A stretch of DNA of 64,000 nt, from assembly GCF_003545715.1 (NCBI RefSeq), contig NZ_QVNU01000001.1, positions 682,001 to 746,000 on the forward strand, read 5' to 3'. The position numbers and the translations under genes are program-made. Shown in pieces: positions 42,615-51,822 of this stretch. The stretch's first letter is position 1. Each line of letters begins with the position of its first letter. This DNA comes from Taibaiella koreensis (GTDB lineage: Bacteria > Bacteroidota > Bacteroidia > Chitinophagales > Chitinophagaceae). The notes under the pieces were generated by a model. That model did not search any database and was not told where the DNA came from. It saw nothing but the letters and a program-made list of their open reading frames with translations.

Positions 42615-43535
42615 ATGCTGCTTTCTGTAAAAAATCTAAAAAAGTACTATGCTACGCAAAAGGCTGTAGACGATATCAGCTTCGATATCGCCCAGGGGAG
42701 CATATTTGGACTGCTGGGGCCCAACGGCGCCGGCAAAAGCACCTTGCTGCGCATGGTCACGGGTATCTTTTATCCCGACTCGGGGCAGGTCCTGTTCAAC
42801 GGAGAGGCTTTCGACATGCTGAAGCATGTGGGCGAAATGGGGTATATGCCTGAAGAAAGAGGGCTTTACAAAAAAATGAAGATCGGGGAGCAGGCCCTGT
42901 ACCTGGCCCAGCTGCGCGGGCTGAGCCGTGCAGAAGCCGAAAAGCGCAGTAAAGATTGGTTTGCCCGTCTGGATATGAATAGCTGGTGGGATAAAAAGGT
43001 GGAAGACCTTAGTAAGGGTATGAGCCAGAAGCTGCAATTTGTCACTACCGTGATCCATAACCCGAAGCTACTGATCCTGGATGAGCCCTTCAGTGGTCTG
43101 GACCCCGTTAATGCCAATGTGCTGAAAGATGAGATCTTCCGCCTGGCGAAAGAAGGCACTACCGTTATTTTCAGCACGCATCGTATGGAACAGGTCGAAG
43201 AGATATGCGATCATATCATTCTCGTGAACCAGGGTAAAAAGATACTGGATGGTACCGTAAAGCAGGTGCGGCAGGATTTTAAAGAAAACGTTTTCAGCAT
43301 TACGCTCGAGCGGGCACCCACTGCCTTACCAGAGGGCATCGAAGTAATGAAGCAACAGGACAACACGCTCGTTTTTCACCTGAAAGAAGGCGAAAGTGCC
43401 AACGGTGTATTGCAGTATTTTATCGGGCAGGGCTATATGGTCGGCGCCTTTTCAGAAATACTCCCTTCCCTCAACGATATCTTCATTCGCCTGGTGCAGG
43501 GTACTGCAGCTGCGCGGGCTTTCCAGGAAGTATAA
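42615..43535 (+). CDS. ABC transporter ATP-binding protein (NatA-like)
   Basis: A 306-residue ABC ATPase: Walker A GLLGPNGAGKST at about 32-43, Q-loop region GYMPEERGLYKKM near 76, signature LSKGMSQKLQ near 133, Walker B LLILDEPFSGLDP near 152, and switch His in STHRMEQVEE near 184. The GYMPEERGLY block and the ~90-residue C-terminal DUF4162-type domain place it with NatA-type exporters. It pairs with the permease 46 bp downstream. A strong Shine-Dalgarno site precedes it. Substrate unknown; sodium or hydrophobic compounds are handled by characterised relatives. Confidence 0.94.
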   Translation: MLLSVKNLKKYYATQKAVDDISFDIAQGSIFGLLGPNGAGKSTLLRMVTGIFYPDSGQVLFNGEAFDMLKHVGEMGYMPEERGLYKKMKIGEQALYLAQLRGLSRAEAEKRSKDWFARLDMNSWWDKKVEDLSKGMSQKLQFVTTVIHNPKLLILDEPFSGLDPVNANVLKDEIFRLAKEGTTVIFSTHRMEQVEEICDHIILVNQGKKILDGTVKQVRQDFKENVFSITLERAPTALPEGIEVMKQQDNTLVFHLKEGESANGVLQYFIGQGYMVGAFSEILPSLNDIFIRLVQGTAAARAFQEV

Positions 43536-43581
43536 GCGTACGCCATTCCCGACCATATTTTAACCAAAAAATTTTTGATCT

Positions 43582-44886
43582 ATGAATAAAACTTTGATCA
43601 TTATCAAAAGAGAGTATCTGACCCGTGTCAGGAAACGCTCTTTCATTGTGCTTACCCTGCTGATCCCTTTCCTGTTCATCGGGTTGGCGGCGCTCACCGG
43701 TCTTATTGCTGTGGGCGGCTCCACCGGCGACAAAAAGATCGCTGTGCTTGACAATAGTGGGGGAGTGTTTGAAAAAAATCTGAAAGCTTCCAAGCATGTA
43801 CATTATGTGTTTATGCATGGAACACTGGATTCGCTGAAGCATAACCTGGATAAGAAAAAGTATGATGCCTTGCTCTATATCCCGGGTATCGATAAGGACT
43901 TGAATTTTCAGCTGCTGTACAACGAACAAATCGGCATTACTACAGAGGCTCGTATCACCGACGATTTGAACGATATAGTGCGCAACGAGCGTATGAAAGC
44001 GGCGGGCATCAGCAGTGAGCAATTGAAAGTGATCGAGGCAGAGAGCATTAGCCTTAAGGTGACCAATATCCAGGATGGCAAGGAATCGAGCAATGCAACG
44101 GCCATGATCATCGGCTACGCCTGCGGCTTCCTGCTGTATATGTTCATGTTGTTTTATGGTATGAGCGTAATGCGAAGTGTGATGGAGGAAAAGACCAACC
44201 GTATCGCGGAGATCATCGTGAGCTCGGTACGGCCCTTCCAATTGATGCTGGGCAAGATCATAGGCGTGGCCCTGGTCGGTCTTACTCAGGTGCTGATCTG
44301 GATCGTATTGTTCGGCCTGTTCGCGGCCATAGGTATCCCTATGATGACCGGCGGCATGGCTATGCAAGTGGACCCGGCGTCCATGAACGAGGCGGCTAGC
44401 CAGGCCACGGACAGCGCCAAGATGATGCAGATATTGCACGCGTTGCAGGGCACCAACTGGTGGCTGATCGCAATATGCTTCCTCTTCTATTTCCTGGGCG
44501 GTTATTTCCTGTATGCGGCCCTGTTTGCTGCGGTGGGCAGCCTGGTAAACGAAGACCCGCAGGAGTCGGGCCAGTACACCTTGCCCATTACAATACCTAT
44601 TATCCTGGGTTTTGTGATGATGTCTTCGGCCATTGGTAATCCCAACAGCGGTATCGCTATCTTCGGCAGCATTTTCCCGCTTACATCGCCTATCGTGATG
44701 ATGGCCCGGTTACCATTCGGCGTGGCAGCCGACCATCCCGAGCAGCTTATCGCATCGATGCTATGCCTTGTAGGCGGCTTTTTTGCCACCACCTGGATGG
44801 CGGGTAAGATCTATCGTACCGGCATTCTGATGTATGGTAAAAAGATCAGTCTGAAAGAAGCCGGTAAATGGCTGATGCGGAAATAA
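43582..44886 (+). CDS. ABC transporter permease (NatB-like, ABC-2 type)
   Basis: A 434-residue membrane protein. One N-terminal helix (TFLIIKRE-type start, then RSFIVLTLLIPFLFIGLAAL at about 19-38), a large extracytoplasmic domain (about 45-170), then five or six helices from about 172 (MIIGYACGFLLYMFMLFYGMS, VALVGLTQVLIWIVLFGLFA, LIAICFLFYFLGGYFLYAALFAAVG, TIPIILGFVMMSSA). EEKTNRIAEIIVSSVRPFQLMLGKIIG near 200 is the ABC-2/NatB coupling segment. Forms an exporter with the ATPase upstream. The palindromic array at 44906 follows and may end the transcript. Confidence 0.93.
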   Translation: MNKTLIIIKREYLTRVRKRSFIVLTLLIPFLFIGLAALTGLIAVGGSTGDKKIAVLDNSGGVFEKNLKASKHVHYVFMHGTLDSLKHNLDKKKYDALLYIPGIDKDLNFQLLYNEQIGITTEARITDDLNDIVRNERMKAAGISSEQLKVIEAESISLKVTNIQDGKESSNATAMIIGYACGFLLYMFMLFYGMSVMRSVMEEKTNRIAEIIVSSVRPFQLMLGKIIGVALVGLTQVLIWIVLFGLFAAIGIPMMTGGMAMQVDPASMNEAASQATDSAKMMQILHALQGTNWWLIAICFLFYFLGGYFLYAALFAAVGSLVNEDPQESGQYTLPITIPIILGFVMMSSAIGNPNSGIAIFGSIFPLTSPIVMMARLPFGVAADHPEQLIASMLCLVGGFFATTWMAGKIYRTGILMYGKKISLKEAGKWLMRK

Positions 44887-44905
44887 ATCGAATGTTTTTG
44901 TTGCT

Positions 44906-45029
44906 GTAAATGTGTAGAGACGTAGCATGCTACGTCTCTACACATTTACACATTTGCCATACTGCATGCTACGTCTCTACACATTTACACATTTACCATT
45001 ACGGCATGCTACGTCTCTACACATCTGGC
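44906..45029. repeat. Palindrome followed by direct repeats
   Basis: Positions 44906-44949 form a perfect 44-bp palindrome centred on GCATGC. The right arm (GCATGCTACGTCTCTACACA...) is then repeated at 44964 and 45004, giving three copies at 39-40 bp spacing; the third is cut short after TACACATCTGG. The array lies just past the ABC operon and is not coding. The first palindrome could also act as a factor-independent terminator. Confidence 0.93.
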
Positions 45030-45155
45030 AAGGGCACCCCAAGCAATCGGGTGTCTCGTATGTCCAAAATATTCCTGTTTCCCGGATAAAAGCCTTTGGT
45101 GTAATATAAGGTATGTTAATGGATGGGCCGGTGATTGCCGGAACCGGATAATATT

Positions 45156-45163
45156 TACCTTTG
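45156..45163 (+). promoter_or_regulatory. -7 promoter element for the gene at 45188
   Basis: TACCTTTG, exact consensus match, 24 bp before the ATG. Confidence 0.6.
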
Positions 45164-45187
45164 CGGCGTTTTAATCACGTGTAACTC

Positions 45188-46069
45188 ATGCACAAGCGCA
45201 TCATCAACCGCTCTTTCTTATGCTTGCTATTTACCGGTCTGGCATTGCAGCTGCAGGCCCAGGACAAAAAGAAAAGCTATCTTGGCTTTGTCGGTAACGG
45301 CAGTCTTTACTTCAGCTGGGGATATAATACCGAATGGTATACCGGCTCTACCGTTCATGTCAACCAGCCTTCGCTCAACAACGACTACCAACTGGTAGGT
45401 GTGAAGGCGCACGATCGCCGGGGCTGGGATGAAGATTTTTTCCATACGGCGCTTACGGTGCCGCAATACAATTACCGGCTGGGCTATTTCTTCAACGAAA
45501 AACAGGACTTTGCCATCGAGATCAATTTCGATCATACCAAATACATCATCACCGATGGGCAGCAGGCACACCTGAAAGGTAAGGTGAACGGTGAGCAGAC
45601 CGACCGGCATATCGATTATTCCGGCGCCAACGGTTTTTACTATTACCTGAACAACGGCGCCAATTTTCTGTTATTCAATCTGGTGAAGCGCTTCCAGGTG
45701 TACCATACCGACGACAAGAAGTTCAAGGTCGACCTGCTGGCCAAGGCCGGCGTGGGGCCCGTGATCCCGCATGTGGAGAATTCTTTTTTCGGTAAGGACA
45801 ACGATCCCGGTTTCCAGTTCGGAGGTTGGAATATGGGCGTGGAAACCGCGCTGCGCGTGACCGGTATGAAATACGTATACCTGGAGCTGGCGCAAAAGGT
45901 AGACTATGCCCGTTACAGCAATCTTAAGATCTACGAAGGAACCGCAAAACAATCGTTTGGCACCTATGAGCTCATCCTGAGCCTGGGTATCAATTTGCCT
46001 ACAGGTAAAAACAATCCGCAATATAAATCTAAAGCCTATATGCAATCCTTGCAGGAGGCGAAGCAATAG
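45188..46069 (+). CDS. Hypothetical outer-membrane barrel protein
   Basis: A 293-residue protein: signal peptide (HKRIINRSFLCLLFTGLALQLQAQ, cleavage before DKKKS), then strands with aromatic girdle residues (YLGFVGNGSLYFSWGYNTEWY, YNYRLGYFFNEKQDFAIEINFDHTKY, FYYYLNNGANFLLFNLVKRF, LLAKAGVGPVIP, TYELILSLGINLP). Likely a lipid A deacylase/porin-type barrel of about ten strands, without a motif that fixes the family. Followed after 46 bp by the FAH-family gene, which may share its transcript. Confidence 0.75.
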   Translation: MHKRIINRSFLCLLFTGLALQLQAQDKKKSYLGFVGNGSLYFSWGYNTEWYTGSTVHVNQPSLNNDYQLVGVKAHDRRGWDEDFFHTALTVPQYNYRLGYFFNEKQDFAIEINFDHTKYIITDGQQAHLKGKVNGEQTDRHIDYSGANGFYYYLNNGANFLLFNLVKRFQVYHTDDKKFKVDLLAKAGVGPVIPHVENSFFGKDNDPGFQFGGWNMGVETALRVTGMKYVYLELAQKVDYARYSNLKIYEGTAKQSFGTYELILSLGINLPTGKNNPQYKSKAYMQSLQEAKQ

Positions 46070-46115
46070 CCTATTGTTTAATTCTAAATCCAAATAGCGA
46101 AACTTATTCCCCGAT

Positions 46116-47117
46116 ATGAAACTCGTAACGTACAAGCACAACAATTGGGAACAGGTAGCCTTTTATATCAACGGCGACCTGTACAATATGGATGAGGCCG
46201 ATGCCCGGCTGCCCAAAACGATGAGCTCCCTACTGGAAGACTGGGAGCGACTTTCTCCTGTCGCACGCGAAGTAGAGGCCAATATCAAGAACGGAAGCCT
46301 GACTGTCAATTCCCGTGAATTCGGCAGTGTAGAAGTGCTGGCGCCTTTGCCACGGCCTACTTCCTGCCGCGACGGCTATGCCTTCAGGCAGCACGTGGCT
46401 GCAGCGCGCCGTAACCGTAAGGTAGATATGATACCTGAGTTTGACCAGTATCCGATCTTCTATTTTACCAATCATAATGCCATACAGGGCCCTGGCGATA
46501 TCGATTGCATGCCCGACCACTTCGAGAAGCTGGATTTTGAGTTGGAAGCAGCGATAATCGTTGGTAAAAAAGGGCGTAACATCAAGGCTGCAGAGGCCGA
46601 CAGCTATATTGCCGGCTATTGCATTATGAACGATATGAGCGCGCGCCGCCTGCAAATGGAGGAGATGCTGCTGAACCTGGGCCCGGCCAAAGGGAAAGAC
46701 TTTTCCACCGTGATCGGTCCCTGGATGGTAACGCCCGACGAGCTGGAAGCCTTCCGCATTCCCGCCAAGGATAACCATACCGGGGCCAGCTTTAACCTTA
46801 AGATGACTTGCACTGTGAACGGTGTAAAGGTAAGCGAGGGTAATATGGGCGACATGGACTGGACCTTTGCCGAAATACTGGAGCGATGCGCTTATGGCGC
46901 CGATATACTGCCCGGCGATGTGATCGGTAGCGGTACGGTAGGTACCGGCTGCTTCCTGGAGTTGAATGGCACCGGCAAGCTCAACGATCCCGGCTATCCC
47001 GAACAATGGCTGCAGCCGGGAGATATAGTAGAGATGGAGATAGAGGGCATGGGCAAGCTCAGCAATACAATACGAAAGGTCGATACCGATTTCTCGCTAT
47101 TAGCACTGAAGAAATAA
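46116..47117 (+). CDS. Fumarylacetoacetate hydrolase family protein
   Basis: A 333-residue cytosolic metal-dependent hydrolase or lyase. N-terminal domain about 1-75, then the FAH fold: DGYAFRQHV near 87, the metal ligands in DFELEAAIIVGKKGRNI near 145 (two acidic residues) and IMNDMSARRLQ near 173 (Asp), GPAKGKDFSTVIGPWMVTPDEL near 189, and ILPGDVIGSGTVGTGCFLELNG near 266. Two-domain members of this size include fumarylacetoacetase-like and 2-keto-3-deoxy sugar-acid enzymes. No tyrosine catabolism gene is nearby, so the substrate is open. Confidence 0.92.
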   Translation: MKLVTYKHNNWEQVAFYINGDLYNMDEADARLPKTMSSLLEDWERLSPVAREVEANIKNGSLTVNSREFGSVEVLAPLPRPTSCRDGYAFRQHVAAARRNRKVDMIPEFDQYPIFYFTNHNAIQGPGDIDCMPDHFEKLDFELEAAIIVGKKGRNIKAAEADSYIAGYCIMNDMSARRLQMEEMLLNLGPAKGKDFSTVIGPWMVTPDELEAFRIPAKDNHTGASFNLKMTCTVNGVKVSEGNMGDMDWTFAEILERCAYGADILPGDVIGSGTVGTGCFLELNGTGKLNDPGYPEQWLQPGDIVEMEIEGMGKLSNTIRKVDTDFSLLALKK

Positions 47118-47121
47118 AACA

Positions 47122-47155
47122 TTAAGAAACCGCGCAATACAGCGCGGTTTCTTAA
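47122..47155. terminator. Intrinsic terminator of the FAH-family gene
   Basis: Perfect TTAAGAAACCGCGC / GCGCGGTTTCTTAA stem with a 6-nt loop, 5 bp past the stop. Confidence 0.88.
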
Positions 47156-47160
47156 TATTG

Positions 47161-47168
47161 TACCTTTA
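47161..47168 (+). promoter_or_regulatory. -7-like promoter element for the flippase gene
   Basis: TACCTTTA, one base from consensus, 24 bp before the TTG start at 47192. Confidence 0.45.
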
Positions 47169-47191
47169 TACCATCGCTAATTCCGAGCTGC

Positions 47192-48637
47192 TTGCGCCGT
47201 TTCTTCGTCCAAAATATCTTTTTCCTTATCCTGGTCAATCTTATCGTAAAGCCTCTGTGGATTTTCGGTATCGATCGCAATGTGCAGCTGGCGGTAGGAC
47301 ACGATGCATATGGTCAATACCAGGCCCTGCTCAACTTCAGCGTTATTTTCCAGGTGTTGCTCGATTTCGGTCTGCAGAGCTACAATAACCGGGCCGTAGC
47401 GCAGGCGCCCCATACCCTGCGTACCTTATTCCCCAACATCCTGGTGGCCAAAGGCATCCTGTCTGCCTTTTATATGACCTTGATCGCTGTGCTGGGCGTT
47501 GCGCTGGGGTACAGGGGGCAGGCCTTTTACCTGCTCATGATTCTCGGGCTGGTGCAGGTGCTTAACTCACTGGTGCTTTACTTGCGGAGCAATGTATCGG
47601 CGCTGCACCGGTTCAAGACCGACGGCTTACTCTCAGTGCTGGACCGTCTGGTTATGATCCTCATTTGTTCGGTGCTGCTGTTCCGCGATACCTTCGCCGC
47701 TCATTTCCGCATCGAGTGGTTTATCTACGCCCAGATCGTTTCCTATGCCATTACATCGCTGGCGGGCTTTATTATTTGCGCCCGCTTCGATCGCATCGAC
47801 TGGAAGCACTACGACCTGCTTAAGGTATGGGTAATTTGCCGCAGCAGCGTACCTTATGCCGTCCTGGTTTTCCTGATGGCGATCTATATGCGTTCCGACA
47901 TGTCGTTGATGGAACGCCTGCTGACCAATGGCACCCACGAGGCCGGCGTATACGCTGCCGCCTATCGCCTGCTGGATGTAGCTAATAATGTGACCGGCGT
48001 TCTTTTTGCCGGTATGCTGCTGCCGATGTTCGGTAGTATGCTGGCACGCAGGGAACCGGTGCAGCAGCTGGTGCGGCTCAGCGTCGATCTTATCGTACCT
48101 GTGGCCATTACAGCGCTGGTAACCGCTTTGTTCCTGGGGCGGGAGATCATGATGCTGCAGATGAAAGGAATGGCCGGGGCGTATGAAGGTCGCTTATTCA
48201 CCGTACTGATGTTTGCCTTCCCTGCCTTCTGCATCAACTACGTATATGCAACGCTGCTTACTGCCAACGGTAACCTGAAGCCATTGATCGGTGTAGCCTC
48301 GGTGGCAGTGATCATTAACCTGGGGTCCAATCTTGTGCTTATGCCACACTATGGGGCATTGGGCGCGGCTGTCACCTGCTGTATTACGATGTATTTTGTT
48401 GCGGTGACCAATATTGTATTATCACAAAAGATCATCCGGCTCCAAACAGATGGTCGCTGGTTGCTCCGATACCTGTTATTTATTATATTGATCGGTGTAT
48501 CGGTAAAGGCAATGTTGCTCGTGCCTGCTAGCCTTATTACTCATCTTGCAGGCATTGGCCTGGCTGCCGGCCTGGCTATGCTGCTCTGCGGGTTTGTCCC
48601 TTTCCGGAAGATCGTGGAAGTATTCCGGAACAAATGA
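47192..48637 (+). CDS. Oligosaccharide flippase family protein (Wzx-like)
   Basis: A 481-residue membrane protein with about 12-14 helices and the polysaccharide-export (MVF/Wzx) character: MRRFFVQNIFFLILVNLIVKP at the N-terminus, FGLQSYNNRAVAQ near 59, MSLMERLL...AAAYRLLDVANN near 236 and a C-terminal pair of helices before FRKIVEVFRNK. It should flip lipid-linked glycans across the inner membrane. No glycosyltransferase is adjacent. The start is a TTG at 47192: the frame has no ATG for a long way, and the N-terminus from this codon matches the family length. Monocistronic. Confidence 0.88.
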   Translation: MRRFFVQNIFFLILVNLIVKPLWIFGIDRNVQLAVGHDAYGQYQALLNFSVIFQVLLDFGLQSYNNRAVAQAPHTLRTLFPNILVAKGILSAFYMTLIAVLGVALGYRGQAFYLLMILGLVQVLNSLVLYLRSNVSALHRFKTDGLLSVLDRLVMILICSVLLFRDTFAAHFRIEWFIYAQIVSYAITSLAGFIICARFDRIDWKHYDLLKVWVICRSSVPYAVLVFLMAIYMRSDMSLMERLLTNGTHEAGVYAAAYRLLDVANNVTGVLFAGMLLPMFGSMLARREPVQQLVRLSVDLIVPVAITALVTALFLGREIMMLQMKGMAGAYEGRLFTVLMFAFPAFCINYVYATLLTANGNLKPLIGVASVAVIINLGSNLVLMPHYGALGAAVTCCITMYFVAVTNIVLSQKIIRLQTDGRWLLRYLLFIILIGVSVKAMLLVPASLITHLAGIGLAAGLAMLLCGFVPFRKIVEVFRNK

Positions 48638-48782
48638 TATTTTTCCGCGATAAAACATTTTTCCAAATAAAAACGTAATCTTGCAGCGCTCCTGGTAAAA
48701 AAAAGATGATTTGCCGGGAGGGAAAAAGTTTTGTAAAAAGATAAAATACAGGGTCCGCTTTACAGGCCCCGATGAGTACAAA

Positions 48783-51401
48783 ATGGCTAAAAACCTTTTA
48801 ATAGTGGAGTCGCCTGCCAAGGCAAAGACCATCGAAAAGATACTGGGGAAAGACTTTGAGGTCAAATCAAGCTTCGGGCATATCAGGGATCTGGAGAAGG
48901 AGGGGATGGGTATCGATGTCGATAATGGGTTCCTGCCCAACTATATTATTTCGGATGATAAGAAGAAAGTAGTAGCAGAGCTGCGGTCGAAAGCGAAAAA
49001 TGCCGGTGAGGTATGGCTCGCAACAGATGAGGACCGGGAAGGAGAATCGATCAGTTGGCACCTGTGCGAGGTGCTGGGATTGAACCCGGCAACTACCAAG
49101 CGCATTGTCTTCCACGAGATTACCAAACCGGCTATACAAAAAGCAGTGGCACAGCCCAGGCTTGTCGATATGAACCTGGTGAATGCCCAGCAGGCCCGTC
49201 GCGTGCTGGACCGCCTGGTCGGATTTGAAATATCGCCGGTGCTGTGGCGTAAGCTTAGCGGTCGCGGCCTTTCGGCCGGCCGTGTACAATCGGTAGCGGT
49301 GAAACTGATCACCGAGCGGGAACGCGAGATCAACAATTTTAAAACCGAAAGCAGCTACCGTACCGAAGGTACTTTTGAAGCAAAAGATATCAGCGGCCGC
49401 AATGTGCACTTTAAGGCCGAAGGGCGCCGGTTTGAAGCCAGCGAGGGCGCCAGGGCTTTTCTCGACAAATGCGTGAACGCTACCTTTAAAGTGGATGATG
49501 TGCAGGTGAGGCCCGGTAAACGCTCGCCGGCAGCACCTTTCACCACATCTACCCTGCAGCAGGAAGCCAGCCGCAAACTGGGCTACTCTGTATCACGTAC
49601 CATGCGCCTGGCACAGCAGCTCTACGAAAATGGTCATATCACTTATATGCGTACCGATTCGGTGAACCTCTCCGAAACGGCACTTGAAAATGCTGAAGCA
49701 ACCATTGTGAGCCAATATGGCAATGACTACCATCAGCGCCGGCAATACCAGACCAAGAACCAATCGGCACAGGAAGCGCACGAGGCCATAAGACCCACAG
49801 AGATGCGCGTGAGCAGTATAGGCGATGCGGAAGGACAAAAGCTGTACGACCTGATATGGAAGCGTACAGTAGCCTCGCAAATGGCCGATGCCCGGCTGGA
49901 AAAGACCACAGCGAAGATCGGTATCTCTACCATGCCCGATCAGCTGACCGCTACCGGTGAAGTATTGAAGTTCGACGGATTCCTTAAAGTATATATCGAA
50001 GGCAAGGACGATGAAGATGAAGAAGAGAATGATGGCATGTTGCCGCCACTCACTGTGGGCCAGCAATTGCCGCTCGTAACGCTGAAGGCTACGGAACGCT
50101 TCAGCCGGCCTGCCCCGCGTTATACGGAGGCCTCGCTGGTAAAAAAGCTGGAGGAGCTGGGGATTGGCCGCCCGTCTACTTATGCGCCTACCATCAGCAC
50201 GGTGCAGCAGCGCGGGTACGTGGAAAAACGCGATAAGGAAGGCGTACAGCGCGATTACCACATCCTCATGCTGAAGGACAATCACATTACAGAGCAGAAA
50301 GCCCAGGAAAATACCGGCGCCGAAAAAGGCAAGCTATTCCCCACAGACCTGGGTATGGTCGTTACGGACTTTTTGAACGAGCATTTTACCCAGGTGATGG
50401 ACTATGGCTTTACCGCCAATATTGAGAATGAATTTGATCAGATCGCGGCAGGCAAGAAGCTCTGGAACCAGATGATCGGCAACTTCTATAATCCTTTCCA
50501 CAAAACAGTGGAAGATACGATGGAAAATGCGGAACGGGCCAAAGGCGAAAGAGTATTGGGAACCGATCCTGAAAGCGGCAAGCCCGTTGTAGCGCGCCTG
50601 GGACGCTTTGGCCCTATGGTGCAGATTGGCAGTGTGGAAGATGAAGAAAAGCCGCGCTTTGCCACCGTAAAATCCAACCAAAGCATTGAGACCATTACGC
50701 TGGAAGAAGCGCTGGACCTGTTCAAGTTGCCCTTTACACTGGGCGATCATGAGGACAAGGAAGTAAGCGTGGGGGCAGGCCGTTTCGGGCCCTATGTAAA
50801 ATGGGGCGAGCAGTTTATTTCTATCCCACGTGGTGAAGATCCGCTCACTGTCGATATGGAACGCGCCCTGGCCATTATCAGGGAAAAGCAGGAAGCCGAT
50901 GCGCCTATCGGTTACTACGAAGGCAAACCTGTGAGTAAGGGTAAAGGCCGTTTCGGTCCCTTTATTAAATGGGAAGACCTGTTTATCAACGTGCCCCGGG
51001 CATACGACTTCGACAACCTGAAACAGAGCGATATCGACGAGCTGGTGAGCAAAAAGCTGGATAAAGAGGCCAACCGCTACATACAGCAATGGCCCGAAGA
51101 AAAGATCATGATCGAAAATGGTCGCTGGGGTCCCTTTATCCGCTTCGGCAAGCAGATGCTGAAGCTGGGCCGTAAGGCCGATGGCGAAAAATATACCGCC
51201 GAAGACCTTACCGGTATTTCACTGGAAGAAGTGAAAAAGATGATTGAGGAGATAGACCCCACTGCTTTTGAAAAGAAGACCAAGAAAGCAGCTACCAAAA
51301 AAGCAGCAGCTAAGAAATCAACTGCTCTGAAAAAGACAACGGTAAAGAAGGCCGCGGCAAAAAAAGCGACGCCCCGGAAGGCAGCGGCGAAGAAGAAATA
51401 G
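48783..51401 (+). CDS. topA: DNA topoisomerase I
   Basis: An 872-residue type IA topoisomerase. From ATG 48783: TOPRIM domain (about 1-120; LLIVESPAKAKTIEKIL with catalytic Glu9, TDEDREGE at 81-88), then domains II-IV with active-site Tyr288 in ITYMRTDS and the EAHEAIRPT block. The C-terminal part has no cysteine zinc ribbons; instead four topoisomerase C-terminal repeats are visible (GRFGPMVQIG, GRFGPYVKWG, GRFGPFIKWE, GRWGPFIRFG). The last 40 residues are a Lys/Ala-rich tail (KKAATKKAAAKKST) like bacterial histone-H1-type tails. The longer frame from 48711 is not needed. Relaxes negatively supercoiled DNA. Confidence 0.97.
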   Translation: MAKNLLIVESPAKAKTIEKILGKDFEVKSSFGHIRDLEKEGMGIDVDNGFLPNYIISDDKKKVVAELRSKAKNAGEVWLATDEDREGESISWHLCEVLGLNPATTKRIVFHEITKPAIQKAVAQPRLVDMNLVNAQQARRVLDRLVGFEISPVLWRKLSGRGLSAGRVQSVAVKLITEREREINNFKTESSYRTEGTFEAKDISGRNVHFKAEGRRFEASEGARAFLDKCVNATFKVDDVQVRPGKRSPAAPFTTSTLQQEASRKLGYSVSRTMRLAQQLYENGHITYMRTDSVNLSETALENAEATIVSQYGNDYHQRRQYQTKNQSAQEAHEAIRPTEMRVSSIGDAEGQKLYDLIWKRTVASQMADARLEKTTAKIGISTMPDQLTATGEVLKFDGFLKVYIEGKDDEDEEENDGMLPPLTVGQQLPLVTLKATERFSRPAPRYTEASLVKKLEELGIGRPSTYAPTISTVQQRGYVEKRDKEGVQRDYHILMLKDNHITEQKAQENTGAEKGKLFPTDLGMVVTDFLNEHFTQVMDYGFTANIENEFDQIAAGKKLWNQMIGNFYNPFHKTVEDTMENAERAKGERVLGTDPESGKPVVARLGRFGPMVQIGSVEDEEKPRFATVKSNQSIETITLEEALDLFKLPFTLGDHEDKEVSVGAGRFGPYVKWGEQFISIPRGEDPLTVDMERALAIIREKQEADAPIGYYEGKPVSKGKGRFGPFIKWEDLFINVPRAYDFDNLKQSDIDELVSKKLDKEANRYIQQWPEEKIMIENGRWGPFIRFGKQMLKLGRKADGEKYTAEDLTGISLEEVKKMIEEIDPTAFEKKTKKAATKKAAAKKSTALKKTTVKKAAAKKATPRKAAAKKK

Positions 51402-51421
51402 CGATATTTGAACAAATAATG

Positions 51422-51452
51422 AAATGCGCCCCTGTAAATGGGGCGTTTTTTT
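51422..51452 (+). terminator. Intrinsic terminator of topA
   Basis: AATGCGCCCC / GGGGCGTTTTTTT with a 7-nt loop, 21 bp past the stop. Confidence 0.92.
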
Positions 51453-51745
51453 ATGGGTATAGTGGTACTCTTTGAACACCATTGCACTGCAGAGACGCGA
51501 TCAGGGCCATGTAATTCCCGTTCAGGATCTTGTGGGACTTGTCGTGAATCGGGTAACCATCTCTCACGGTCACCTTACCGTAATTACGCTGTTTGCAAAT
51601 AAAGCATATAATATGTTGTCTTTTGATGAGGTTGACACGCCTGTATTAGTCATTTTATTGTCTGTTTGTCAGTAGTTTGTGATATAATTGTAATGACATA
51701 GAAAATATTTTTCTCTATTAATACATTTTTTATGTTTTTTGTTAT

Positions 51746-51753
51746 TATCTTTG
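51746..51753 (+). promoter_or_regulatory. -7 promoter element for the Cys-rich peptide gene at 51823
   Basis: TATCTTTG, exact consensus match, 69 bp before the ATG, preceded by an AT-rich stretch. Confidence 0.6.
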
Positions 51754-51822
51754 TTTCAGGCCTACGCTGAATATTTGCCCTACAGCGGTAAGAGAAGGGC
51801 GTTTATCTGAAATTCAATTTCT

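Larger units (their letters stand above)
51402..51822. other. 421-bp intergenic region
   Basis: Contains the topA terminator (51422-51452) and the promoter of the Cys-rich peptide gene (51746-51753) with an AT-rich run before it. Between 51453 and 51740 I see no gene or clear structure. Confidence 0.55.

Noticed and set aside
44906-45029. Possible CRISPR array
   Set aside because: Copies are contiguous with almost identical sequence throughout the 39-40-bp period, leaving no unique spacers, and no cas gene is present.
51472-51675. A 67-codon plus-strand frame between topA and the peptide gene
   Set aside because: No promoter, no family resemblance and atypical composition; it lies between a terminator and the next promoter.
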